From Mycobacterium senriense (GTDB lineage Bacteria > Actinomycetota > Actinomycetes > Mycobacteriales > Mycobacteriaceae): a stretch of 64,000 nucleotides of DNA. Below are positions 1-7,688 of the stretch, one piece after another. A program made the position numbers and the translations under genes. The stretch covers positions 4,030,001-4,094,000 of the forward strand of contig NZ_AP024828.1 of NCBI RefSeq assembly GCF_019668465.1. Direction: 5' to 3'. Below the pieces are notes generated by a model, which had not been told where the DNA came from, searched no databases, and was given only the letters and a program-made list of their open reading frames with translations. The stretch's first letter is position 1. Each line of letters opens with the position of its first letter.

Positions 1-811
1 CGATGTTCGCATCGCAGAACCCGCACGCCGGCGTCGAGGATATCCGCAGCAGTTGCTTTGACTGGGCGCGACCGCGCCGCCGAACAGATCTGGGCGCGCT
101 GGATCGCACAGCGTCGACCCGCCGTTGGATGGTCGATCGCCAACCGTAGGCTCCGAGGACGTCGCCAGGGCCGCTGGTGCACCCCGTCGTCCACGCCGCA
201 CTACTCACTGAGCAGTGGCAGCAGCCGTGGGTAGACTCAGGCACGTAAGCTGCGCGCAGCACTCGGGCGCTTCGGCGACGCTGGAGACTGCTGCGGTTCC
301 CGCTGATGGCTGACGCTGATGAAAATTTCGGCCGGCGTGTATCCGCCGAGGCGTGATGCAGGAGATAACGGGCGGATCGGGCGCCCTGCGTCGATCTGAG
401 CGGTTAGCCGCGGCGCGGCGCGGACGCACGACGCACGCGAGTTGGGCCGCGATTTGGCCGACGTCGACGACCGCGCAGCTGCGCGGTTCACGTGCGCATC
501 GCGCATCGATGCGCGCGCTGCACAACACCTCGACGCTGCAGTGCCTGGATGCGATCGCCGCGGCCGACCTGGTGCCCGCCGACGAGGTGGAGCTGCTGCG
601 GCAGGCCTGGCTGACCGCCACCCGGGCGCGCAACGCGCTGGTGCTGGTCCGCGGCAAGCCCACCGACCAGCTGCCCGGACCCGGGCGTCAGCTCAACGCG
701 GTCGCCGTGGCCGCGGGCTGGCCGACCGATGAGGGCGGGGAATTCCTGGACAACTATCTGCGGGTGACGCGGCGAGCAAAAGCGGTGGTGCGCAAGGTGT
801 TTGGGAGTTGA
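1..811 (+). pseudogene. glnE: glnE 3' part, frame-broken before ~470 (5' end outside window)
   Basis: C-terminal part of glutamine synthetase adenylyltransferase, which adenylylates and deadenylylates GlnA1 to tune ammonia assimilation. From about 470 to the TGA at 809-811 one clean frame encodes the family C-terminus (pieces such as [45 protein letters not shown]). Upstream the same protein is still recognisable in order, but its pieces change frame: PHAGVED (21-41) and EQW-QPW (210-230) in one frame, AEQI (79-90) and LGR-LADV (442-465) in a second, SVDPPL (110-127) in the third. The gene is therefore colinear and full of small indels and substitutions, not truncated by an insertion. It is either unpolished sequence at a contig edge or real decay; GlnE is reported essential in M. 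tuberculosis, which favours the former. It continues beyond base 1. Confidence 0.85.
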
Positions 812-1452
812 GTCAGGAGGCCGGCGCGTTGGATGCCATATTCGAGGTGCTCAGCGCGGCGGAGGCCGATCGCGTGACCGCGCTGTACGCTCCGCTGGCC
901 GATGCGGTCCGCGAGCTCGTCGACGCCACCATCCGGACCGAGGCCGACGACGACGTCGTCGCCGAAGCCAAGCGGGCGATCGAAGCCGTCACCGCGTCGT
1001 TGCGGCAACGCACCCGCCCGCTCGGGGTGAGCTACCGCGTCAACGGCCGCCCGCTGCCGCTGGGCAACGCCGCGATCGGCGTGTGCAACCCCATCGCCCC
1101 GCCGATCGTCGTGCACCACGAGGGCGACGGGCGCTGCTGGAGCGAGTTCACCCTCGGCTCGGCGTACGAGGGTCCGCCCAAGCTGGTGCACGGCGGCGTC
1201 AGCGCCCTGGTGCTCGACCACATGCTCGGCGAGGCGGCCAGCGAGGGGCTGTCCAAGGCACGCTTCACCGGCACCATCACCGTCAAGTACCTGCGTGGCA
1301 CCCCGCTGGGCCCGCTTCGCTGCGAGGCTTGGGTCGACGGCAAGGAGGGCCGCAAAGTCTTTGCGCGCGGCACCATTTCGGATGCCGCCGGCGTCACCGT
1401 CGAGGCCGACGGCGTCTTCATCGAGCCGGCCTGGGCGCAGGAGGGGCAGTGA
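808..1452 (+). CDS. PaaI/4HBT-family hotdog thioesterase
   Basis: Predicted acyl-CoA thioesterase of about 214 residues. The hotdog-fold signature [17 protein letters not shown] lies near residues 126-145, as in PaaI/THEM4-like enzymes where this helix carries the active site; an N-terminal helical extension of ~70 residues precedes the fold. The TTG start at 808 overlaps the glnE stop (TTGA). No ATG occurs in frame nearby, but TTG 829 and GTG 847 are alternatives. The 3' end overlaps the next gene by GTGA, so glnE, this gene and the following oxidoreductase look like one transcript. The natural substrate cannot be told from sequence. In M. tuberculosis this gene is not found beside glnE. Confidence 0.8.
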   Translation: MSQEAGALDAIFEVLSAAEADRVTALYAPLADAVRELVDATIRTEADDDVVAEAKRAIEAVTASLRQRTRPLGVSYRVNGRPLPLGNAAIGVCNPIAPPIVVHHEGDGRCWSEFTLGSAYEGPPKLVHGGVSALVLDHMLGEAASEGLSKARFTGTITVKYLRGTPLGPLRCEAWVDGKEGRKVFARGTISDAAGVTVEADGVFIEPAWAQEGQ

Positions 1453-2309
1453 AGTTCTACATCAGCAGCGCCTTCCTGAACACCCGCGAGATCATCGAGC
1501 TCGCCAAGGCGGCCGACGAGCTCGGCTACGACGGGATCGGCATCCCCGATCACGTCGTCAACCTGGAGACGCTGGACACCCCGTACCCGTACACCAAAGA
1601 CGGGGAGCGGCGCTGGCAGCCGTTCACCGACTGGCCCGATCCCTGGGTGCTCGTCGGTGCGCTGGCGCAGGTCACCACGCGGTTGCGGTTCGTCAACACC
1701 GTCTACATCCCCGCGATGCGCAACCCGTACTCGGCGGCCAAAGCCATTGGCACCGCGGCGGTTCTGGCGTCCGGCCGGGTGGAGCTAGGTATCGGCGTGG
1801 GGTGGTGCCGCGAGGAGTTCGCGCTGATGGGCGAGCAATTCGAGGCCCGCGGCAGGCGCACCGACGAAATCATCGACTTGATGCGGGCGCTGTGGTCGCC
1901 GGGCTGGACCGAGTTCGACGGCCAGTTCTACCAAACGCCGCGGCTGGAGATGCAACCCACTCCGCCACCGATACCGGTGTATGTCGGTGGGCTCAGCGAC
2001 ATCGCGCTGCGGCGCGCCGCCCGCAACGACGGCTGGATCGGCGATCTGATCAAGTCCGAGCGGGCCATCGAGGCGGTCGGCCGGCTGCGGGAGATGCGCG
2101 CCGAAAACGGTTTGACCATGGACGGTTTCACCATCCTGACGCCGCTTACCGACGCGTTCACCACCGCCGACTACCAACGCGTCGAGGACGCCGGCGTCAC
2201 CGGCATCATCACCATGCCGTGGATGTTCTACGCCGGTCCCGATGCCGGCCTGGACGACAAGATCGACGGCATGCAGCGCTTCCGCAAGGACCTCGCGCTC
2301 GACGGCTAG
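1449..2309 (+). CDS. LLM-class (F420-dependent type) oxidoreductase
   Basis: Luciferase-like TIM-barrel oxidoreductase of 286 residues. The N-terminus KFYISSAFL leads into GIGIPDHV (about residues 31-38), followed by NTVYIPAMRNPYSAAK and the cofactor-loop motif RVELGIGVGWCREEF (about 112-126), typical of mycobacterial F420-dependent LLM enzymes. No membrane or signal segment is visible, so it is cytosolic. The GTG start at 1449 overlaps the thioesterase stop (GTGA) and is preceded by an AGGAGGGG ribosome-binding site, so the two are translationally coupled. Mycobacteria encode dozens of such enzymes acting on diverse substrates, and no specific reaction can be assigned. Coupling to a thioesterase suggests a shared acyl-CoA or lipid-derived substrate; this is inference. 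Confidence 0.82.
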   Translation: MKFYISSAFLNTREIIELAKAADELGYDGIGIPDHVVNLETLDTPYPYTKDGERRWQPFTDWPDPWVLVGALAQVTTRLRFVNTVYIPAMRNPYSAAKAIGTAAVLASGRVELGIGVGWCREEFALMGEQFEARGRRTDEIIDLMRALWSPGWTEFDGQFYQTPRLEMQPTPPPIPVYVGGLSDIALRRAARNDGWIGDLIKSERAIEAVGRLREMRAENGLTMDGFTILTPLTDAFTTADYQRVEDAGVTGIITMPWMFYAGPDAGLDDKIDGMQRFRKDLALDG

Positions 2310-2416
2310 GCGACACCTGATTCGGCGCAGCGGGGCACCTAACCGGGGGCGAAGGCACGCTTGCGCGACCCGACATCGCTTATGTTTCGGGAACCCTTGC
2401 CCGGAACGGAGTCCAG

Positions 2417-2908
2417 ATGCGCCTTACGATGTGCGTTGCGGCTGCGGCCGTCGGAGTGGTGACGGCAGCGTGCGGTGGTTCACCGTATGCGGGCATCTCG
2501 ACGACCACGGGTGGGAACCACATCAACACGGCCACGACCATCGTGCCGCAGGCCACGTCCGCCGCCGCCGTCGCCTATCTGCGGTCGCTGATCCCGACGC
2601 CGGCGACCACGAACAGAACCGACGGCCCCGATCCCATTCATGACGGCGGCATCCGTTCGCACTTCTTCGTCAACGGGTCTCCGGCCGACGTGATGAGGGC
2701 CTATAAGGTCGCGCTGTTGAGCATGAACTGGACGCTGATCGTCGACAGCGCGGGTGACGGGCCGGGCGGCGGCGGAGCCACGTATACCGCCAGGAATGGC
2801 AACGCCTTCGGGGTCTTCACCGGAGGGGGCTTCGGCAGCACGACGGACATCGACGCCTGCGCGTGGCCGTCGGCGCCCGCCGACAAGGACTGCGATCGGC
2901 ACGAATAA
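2417..2908 (+). CDS. putative secreted lipoprotein
   Basis: Protein of 163 residues with a short N-terminal signal segment (MRLTMCVAAAAVGVVTAAC) ending in a lipobox-like VVTAAC, so the Cys at about residue 19 could be lipidated and the protein anchored outside the membrane. The mature part starts with a Gly/Ser/Thr-rich stretch and ends with a Cys pair (DACAWPSAPADKDC) that could form a disulfide. I do not recognise the family. The start ATG follows CCGGAACGGAGTCCAG, giving a GGAG about 8 nt upstream. It lies 107 bp after the LLM gene on the same strand and may have its own promoter. Confidence 0.65.
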   Translation: MRLTMCVAAAAVGVVTAACGGSPYAGISTTTGGNHINTATTIVPQATSAAAVAYLRSLIPTPATTNRTDGPDPIHDGGIRSHFFVNGSPADVMRAYKVALLSMNWTLIVDSAGDGPGGGGATYTARNGNAFGVFTGGGFGSTTDIDACAWPSAPADKDCDRHE

Positions 2909-2998
2909 TCCGGCGACGCGCTGAGCGCAACCGACCGTGGCGTTCATCGCCGGGCTACCCACCACCGGCACGGATTGCGGCGTTCTGTGCGCAGCGGC

Positions 2999-4012
2999 TC
3001 AGTTGACCCTGATGACGAGCTTGCCGAGGTGGGTTCCGTCCCGCAGTCGCTCGAATGCCGCTCTCGCGTCTGCGAATTCGAAGATTTCGTCGATAACCGG
3101 TGTGAGCCCGGTGGTGGTGACGGCCCGCACGAGGCTTTGAAGATCTGTGCGGTCGCCCACCGTGATGGACCGAGTTGTTGCGTCGGTGCCCTTGAGCAAG
3201 AAATAGTCGATCCCGGGATTGTCCTCGCTCAGGAAGCCGATCAAGGTCACTTCGCCGCCCACGGCGACCGCCCGCAATGACTGCTCGATGGTGGCCGGCC
3301 CGCCAACTTCGACGACGCGGTCCACGCCGCGACCTTGGGTCAATTCCCGGACCCGTTGGCCCCATTGAGAGTTGGCACGGTAATTGATCACCTCGTCAGC
3401 GCCCAGCGACTGCAATACCTCCGCCTTTTGAGCACTTGAGGTTGTCGCGATGACACGAGCACCGGCCAGTTTCGCCAGCTGCACGGCGAAGACCGATACC
3501 CCGCCCGAACCGAGCGTCAATACGGTTTGGCCGGCGCGGATCGGCGCGGGACCGCCTAGCGCATTCCAGGCGGTGACACCGGCGCAAGGAAGCGTGGCGG
3601 CCTGTTCGTCCGACAGGGCGGGTGGCACGGCGACCACCGCTTCCTGGGATACCACTTTGTATTCAGTGAGCCATCCGTCCTGTCCGCTGCCGTAGCTGTC
3701 GGACTCTGCGGTTGCCGGCAGGGGTCCACCGAACCACCTGGGCTGAAATGTTCCCACCACCCGGTCGCCGGGGCGGTAGTCGGCGACGCCCTCACCTATC
3801 TCGACGACTTCGGCAGCGGCGTCGCTGCACGGCACCAAACCGATTGCGGCGTCACGCACGTAGCGGCCCAGTGGGATCGCTATGTCGCGGTAGTTCAGCG
3901 CGACCGCTTTGATCCGCAGCAGGACTTCTCCCCGTTGCGGTGAGGGGACGGGTTCATCGTGTAACCGCAGGCCGTCCAGCCCGCCGTGGCTGTCGAATCG
4001 ATATGCGCGCAT
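2999..4012 (-). CDS. MDR-family zinc-type alcohol dehydrogenase/quinone oxidoreductase
   Basis: Medium-chain dehydrogenase/reductase of 337 residues. It has the N-terminal GroES-like domain (GEVLLRIKAVALNYRDIAIPLG) and a Rossmann NAD(P)H-binding fold with TLGSGGVSVFAVQLAKLAGA at about residues 165-185. The conserved LPCAGVTAWNAL precedes it. The four-Cys structural zinc lobe of true alcohol dehydrogenases is not evident, so a quinone-oxidoreductase or enoyl-reductase activity is as likely. The ATG start agrees with family N-termini (MRAYRF). The next gene on the same strand is a second, different MDR enzyme about 150 bp upstream, so the two could be co-transcribed. Physiological substrate unknown. 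Confidence 0.82.
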   Translation of the reverse strand: MRAYRFDSHGGLDGLRLHDEPVPSPQRGEVLLRIKAVALNYRDIAIPLGRYVRDAAIGLVPCSDAAAEVVEIGEGVADYRPGDRVVGTFQPRWFGGPLPATAESDSYGSGQDGWLTEYKVVSQEAVVAVPPALSDEQAATLPCAGVTAWNALGGPAPIRAGQTVLTLGSGGVSVFAVQLAKLAGARVIATTSSAQKAEVLQSLGADEVINYRANSQWGQRVRELTQGRGVDRVVEVGGPATIEQSLRAVAVGGEVTLIGFLSEDNPGIDYFLLKGTDATTRSITVGDRTDLQSLVRAVTTTGLTPVIDEIFEFADARAAFERLRDGTHLGKLVIRVN

Positions 4013-4160
4013 AGCGATAGCCCTTTCAGTCGGAGGTCAGTCGCGGATGAGACCGGTGTCGCCCGTCAGGAAATCGGCACCACCTCCACCGCGGTCTCGG
4101 GTCGGGGGATCAGGACGGATTCGGTGATCAACGGGCCGATTTCGCACACGGCGCTCTGCG

Positions 4161-5120
4161 CTACCACGTGAGCACGAGACGGCCCCGCACACCGCCGGCC
4201 TCCAGCCGCCGGTGCGTCTCGGCAGCCTGCCCGGCGGGAAGGGTGTCTGCCACACGCAGGGTCAGGACGCCGGCTTCCACGAGATCGCGCAGGGTGTTGA
4301 GAACGTCGGTGCGTGTGGTGTGTTCGGTGACGGAGACCTTGTGCCACACGATGTTTCGTTCTGCGGTGCCGACGTGCTGGCGAGCTGAGGTGATGGCGCC
4401 GCCATCGCGGACCGCGGGAACGATCGCATCGTTGTACAGTGCGCCGTCGACGACACCGTCGACCCCCTCGGGTAGTGCTTCACGAATGCGGTCGGCCAGC
4501 TTGTCTCCGCGGGGGACGACGATGTCTGCCCCTAACCCTTTCACCAACTGCTCGTCGGTTTCAGCGGCGTCAGCAATGACTTGCAGCCCTTGATATTTGG
4601 CCAGTTGGATGGTGTAGCCGCCCAAGGCTCCGGCCGCGCCCGTCACCGCGACCGTGCCGCCGGGGGGAACGGCTAACGCCTCGAGCATGGCGTAGGCGGT
4701 CACCGCGTTCATGAGCAGAGTGGACGCGGCAACGGCTGTGACGTTACCCGGTGCCCGCACAATCGAGCGTGCGTCGGTGACCACGTATTCGGCGTACGCG
4801 CCGACATCGCCCATCGGGCTGAGCGTAAGGCCGATGACTCGTTCGCCGACCGCGATCGGTGCGCCATCGGCGGACTCGTCGATAACGCCGCAGAAGTCCC
4901 ATCCCGGTACGTAGGGCGGTTCGGGGTAGCTTCCTCCCGGAAGCGTATCTGGCGCATACGTCCTCTGCATCCAGCCCGACCGCGCCGCCGTGTCAGCGGG
5001 ATTGACCGCCGCCGCCTGCACGCGGACGCGAACCTGCCCACGCCCCGCGTGGGGCTCCGGCAACTCCAGTAGGCGCAAGACCTCAGGACCACCGAATTCG
5101 GTGTAGCCGATCGCTTTCAT
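4161..5120 (-). CDS. NADP-dependent MDR oxidoreductase (quinone oxidoreductase-like)
   Basis: 319-residue MDR enzyme of the zinc-independent quinone oxidoreductase subgroup. It begins MKAIGYTEFGGPEVL, has the substrate-side motif AAAVNPADTAARSG and a nucleotide-binding loop VTGAAGALGGYTIQLAK at about residues 145-161 (AxxGxxG type, usually NADPH). No zinc-ligand cysteines are seen. I prefer the ATG at 5120 over an in-frame TTG 12 nt upstream because family proteins begin MKAI. It sits between the other MDR gene and an SMP-30-like gene, all on the minus strand. Its role is probably detoxification or small-molecule catabolism, but this is inferred from family only. Confidence 0.82.
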   Translation of the reverse strand: MKAIGYTEFGGPEVLRLLELPEPHAGRGQVRVRVQAAAVNPADTAARSGWMQRTYAPDTLPGGSYPEPPYVPGWDFCGVIDESADGAPIAVGERVIGLTLSPMGDVGAYAEYVVTDARSIVRAPGNVTAVAASTLLMNAVTAYAMLEALAVPPGGTVAVTGAAGALGGYTIQLAKYQGLQVIADAAETDEQLVKGLGADIVVPRGDKLADRIREALPEGVDGVVDGALYNDAIVPAVRDGGAITSARQHVGTAERNIVWHKVSVTEHTTRTDVLNTLRDLVEAGVLTLRVADTLPAGQAAETHRRLEAGGVRGRLVLTW

Positions 5121-5212
5121 ACCTGACCACAACCGATCATGTGCACTCCTATTCCCGAGGATCGACGTCTGTTACCCGACAACAAATGAAAAGGGCAGGG
5201 CAAAGCGGTATT

Positions 5213-6193
5213 TCATCCGGATGAATGCAGTTCGACGCGCAGCAGCGCGGCGTTGCGCACGATGCCGCGTGGGGGTGCGGTGGTGCCTCCATCGGTGGTG
5301 ACATAGAAGATTTTTCCTCGCTGTCCGGGACCGCGTCCCCAAGCGGCGCTGGACGGTCCGATCAGCGCTTCGTCGAAGGGTTCGCCGGCGAGGTGACGGA
5401 CCTCGCTGCTGCGCCGTGGATGCAGCGGTACCCGGTCGATGGTGTTGGCGCGGTGGCGGGTGACGTAGGCGAACCCGGCGTCCTCGTCGAGGCAGAAGTC
5501 GTCGGCGTTGTCGATCGCGGCGACGAACTCCGGCGCCCCGGCCGGGTTGCGTGTCAAGGGGTCGACGGCGACCCGCATGAACACTTTCTGCGCGGTGGAG
5601 GTGTAGTACAGGTAGCCGGTCTGGGTGCTGTAGTGCAGTCCGTTGATACCCGGTTGGGGCGGGGGCGGCAGGCCGCTGTCGGGGTCGAAGGCCATGGTGT
5701 CGTGCGTCAACCACACCTCGGCTGTGGCCGTACGGGCGTCGCAGGCGAGGTCGACTCGCCAGATCAGGCCGGCGAAGCAGTCGGCGACCGCCAGCGCGTC
5801 CGGGCCCAGCAGGCAGGCGCCGTTGAGTCCGCGGACGCGGTCGTCGAACCGGCAGATGGTCTCGGGGTGGACGGGGTCCCCCGTTGCCCAACCGGCGAGA
5901 TCGATTCTGACGAGCAGAGATTCGTGGGTCGTGTAGGCCTCGCTGAGGCAGAGAACGAACACGTCGGGCGCGATTTCCGCAATGCCGGTGACCGGATGGT
6001 CAAAGCGATGCAGCAATACGGGGTCCACCAGCGAATCACTCTCGGCGGCCGGGACATACCAAAGCTCCTTCTGCAACACCGCGGTGATCAAGACGGAGCC
6101 GTCAGCGCGCACGGCCAGGTTTTCCAGAAAATACTTTTTCGGGAAGAACGCCACGGGTGTCAACGTGACGGTCGGCAGGGGTATATCAGGCAT
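5213..6193 (-). CDS. SMP-30/gluconolactonase-like beta-propeller protein
   Basis: 326-residue protein resembling SMP-30/gluconolactonase/LRE-like or NHL-type beta-propellers, which act as lactonases or hydrolases using a bound metal. Supporting motifs are ENLAVRADGSVLIT near residue 20, RGLNGACLLGPDALAVADCFAGLIWRVDL around 115-145, and PGINGLHYSTQTGYLYYTST around 175-195, spaced as repeated blades. A longer reading frame extends upstream to 6352, but its leader overlaps the next gene and is unlike the family. The ATG at 6193 has AGGACC about 8 nt upstream and starts MPDIPLPTV. No signal peptide is visible. A perfect 14-bp palindrome TTCATCCGGATGAA (5212-5225) covers its stop codon. Confidence 0.68.
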   Translation of the reverse strand: MPDIPLPTVTLTPVAFFPKKYFLENLAVRADGSVLITAVLQKELWYVPAAESDSLVDPVLLHRFDHPVTGIAEIAPDVFVLCLSEAYTTHESLLVRIDLAGWATGDPVHPETICRFDDRVRGLNGACLLGPDALAVADCFAGLIWRVDLACDARTATAEVWLTHDTMAFDPDSGLPPPPQPGINGLHYSTQTGYLYYTSTAQKVFMRVAVDPLTRNPAGAPEFVAAIDNADDFCLDEDAGFAYVTRHRANTIDRVPLHPRRSSEVRHLAGEPFDEALIGPSSAAWGRGPGQRGKIFYVTTDGGTTAPPRGIVRNAALLRVELHSSG

Positions 6194-6294
6194 GTCTGGT
6201 CCTATGTTCGGGGTGTCTTCAGCCTGGAGCGCGATGTGCAGGGCACGCAGCCCGGCACGAGGTGAGTCGGAGGATTCGCGTAATGGGCGGCTGC

Positions 6295-6864
6295 TCACTG
6301 GTCCAGCCCGGTAGCGTCGGCGGGCACATCGAAAGCGCCCAGCGTGAGGCACACCATGGTGAACCAGCCGAGCAGCACCGTCACGTCAACGATCCCGGCA
6401 TCGCCGAGCAGATCTTTTGCACGCCGGTACAGTCCCATCGGAACCAGCCGCTCTGCCAGCAATGTCGAGGCAAGTTCGTAGACCACCTGCTGGCGTGGCT
6501 CGCTGAAGGATGTCGGCAACCCGGTGATCAACGCTTCGACGTGCCGCGGGTCGAGGTGGCCGTCCCGCTCGCCGATGATCTCGTGCTCGGAACCAGCGTA
6601 CGCACTGCGCCATCGGCCGCACACCAGGTTGGTCGCGATCTCGATTTCTGCCTTGGTCAGCGTCGAATCGCGCTGATAGTAAGCCCCGGTCGGCACGATC
6701 GTCTTGGACAACGTCGGGTTAGCCAGCCATATCCTGTGTGGACCCGGCACCAGCCCGCGTAATTCGCGGGTGAGGTCATAAGCCTGCTTCATCTCCGGTG
6801 ACATCGCATGCACCGGCGTCTCCACAAACCGGCCGAAAGTGCCGAATCCGCCTGCGTCACTCAT
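6295..6864 (-). CDS. carboxymuconolactone decarboxylase/AhpD-like protein
   Basis: 189-residue all-helical protein of the CMD/AhpD-like superfamily. The core runs from about residue 70 to 175 and includes LTKAEIEIATNLVCG and GSEHEIIG, matching the family helix that carries the active-site Glu/His. The CxxC pair of true AhpD peroxidase partners is absent at that helix, so a gamma-carboxymuconolactone decarboxylase-like or unknown role is likelier than thiol peroxidase. It is transcribed divergently from the TetR gene across 138 bp containing an inverted repeat, which suggests local repression. The SMP-30-like gene follows 101 bp downstream on the same strand. Confidence 0.78.
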   Translation of the reverse strand: MSDAGGFGTFGRFVETPVHAMSPEMKQAYDLTRELRGLVPGPHRIWLANPTLSKTIVPTGAYYQRDSTLTKAEIEIATNLVCGRWRSAYAGSEHEIIGERDGHLDPRHVEALITGLPTSFSEPRQQVVYELASTLLAERLVPMGLYRRAKDLLGDAGIVDVTVLLGWFTMVCLTLGAFDVPADATGLDQ

Positions 6865-6961
6865 CGATTCATCTCCTCGTCAAATCCGAACCGGCATGCG
6901 ATTCAGTCGCAATAAGAGAATGGGCGTTCATTTTTATGATGCCACTGCCATGCGACCGCGT

Positions 6962-6987
6962 CAAACGCGAACGCTCATGTGCGTTTG
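6962..6987. promoter_or_regulatory. inverted repeat between CMD-like gene and TetR gene (candidate operator)
   Basis: Arms CAAACGC (6962-6968) and GCGTTTG (6981-6987) flank a nested AACGC/GCGTT pair around TCATGT. The repeat lies 16 bp before the TetR start and within the divergent intergenic region, the usual place for a TetR-family operator controlling both genes. Only the symmetry and position are seen; binding is inferred. Confidence 0.5.
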
Positions 6988-7002
6988 GGGTAGGGTGTGA
7001 CG

Positions 7003-7566
7003 ATGCCGAAGGTGTCACTCGAATACCGCGCCGAGCGGCGCGCGCACATCCTGGCCGCGGCACGCAGGTGCTTCGTGCGCGACGGCTTCCACGGCACTTC
7101 GATGCAGGATCTCGTCGACGAGGCTGGAGTGTCCTCAGGGGCCGTATACCGCTACTTTCCCAGTAAGGACGCCGTCATCGAGACGATCGCCGCCGAGAAC
7201 CTTGATCAGGTTGTCAACGTGATCCGCGCATCGATTGAGGACGGCTTGACCGCCGAAGCGGCCGTCGGCGCCGTCCTCGACTTCGTCACCGCCCGCCACG
7301 CCGAGGATGGATTTGCAGCGATCGCGCTACTTGTCTGGTCGGAGGCCATGCGGAACCCCGTTCTGGCGGAACGGCTCCGCGCCTCGATCACGGACGCGGC
7401 CCGGCTCTTGCGATCGCCCAAGCGCGCCGCCCGCGACGCTGCTGCGATGACGGATCTGCTGTTGTGTGTCCTGCCCGGCTACCTGATGCAGTTGGCCCTC
7501 ACCGGACCGGCGGCCGTCAAACGCATACCCCGAACCGTGGAGAAAGTTTTCGGACCATCGGCCTGA
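7003..7566 (+). CDS. TetR/AcrR-family transcriptional regulator
   Basis: 187-residue regulator. The N-terminal helix-turn-helix is clear: RAERRAHILAAARRCFVRDG, then TSMQDLVDEAGVSSGAVYRYF with the recognition helix at about residues 36-52 and the typical YFPSKDAV ending. The C-terminal two thirds are helical and poorly conserved, as expected for the ligand-binding domain. The ATG at 7003 is favoured over a GTG two codons earlier because TAGGG then lies at a normal ribosome-binding distance. It is divergent from the CMD-like gene and probably controls that gene and the SMP-30/MDR genes beyond it. Ligand unknown. Confidence 0.88.
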   Translation: MPKVSLEYRAERRAHILAAARRCFVRDGFHGTSMQDLVDEAGVSSGAVYRYFPSKDAVIETIAAENLDQVVNVIRASIEDGLTAEAAVGAVLDFVTARHAEDGFAAIALLVWSEAMRNPVLAERLRASITDAARLLRSPKRAARDAAAMTDLLLCVLPGYLMQLALTGPAAVKRIPRTVEKVFGPSA

Positions 7567-7642
7567 TGCCGGTGGGCCCAACCCTGCGCCGATAAGGCCT
7601 GGATCGATCGCCACAGATAACCGCGAGACGCGCCAAAGACGA

Positions 7643-7674
7643 ACCACCCGCACGGCGAGTGCCGCGCGGGTGGT
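7643..7674. terminator. bidirectional hairpin terminator between tetR and glnA1
   Basis: ACCACCCGC (7643-7651) pairs with GCGGGTGGT (7666-7674), extended inward by CGGC/GCCG with one mismatch and a GAGT loop. It lies between convergent genes and is followed by TTTCGTC on the plus strand, with TTCGTCTTT on the minus strand. Confidence 0.75.
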
Positions 7675-7688
7675 TTCGTCAAGCCGAC

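Noticed and set aside
205..663. minus-strand open frame across the glnE end
   Set aside because: Antisense to glnE, low-complexity, no ribosome-binding site.
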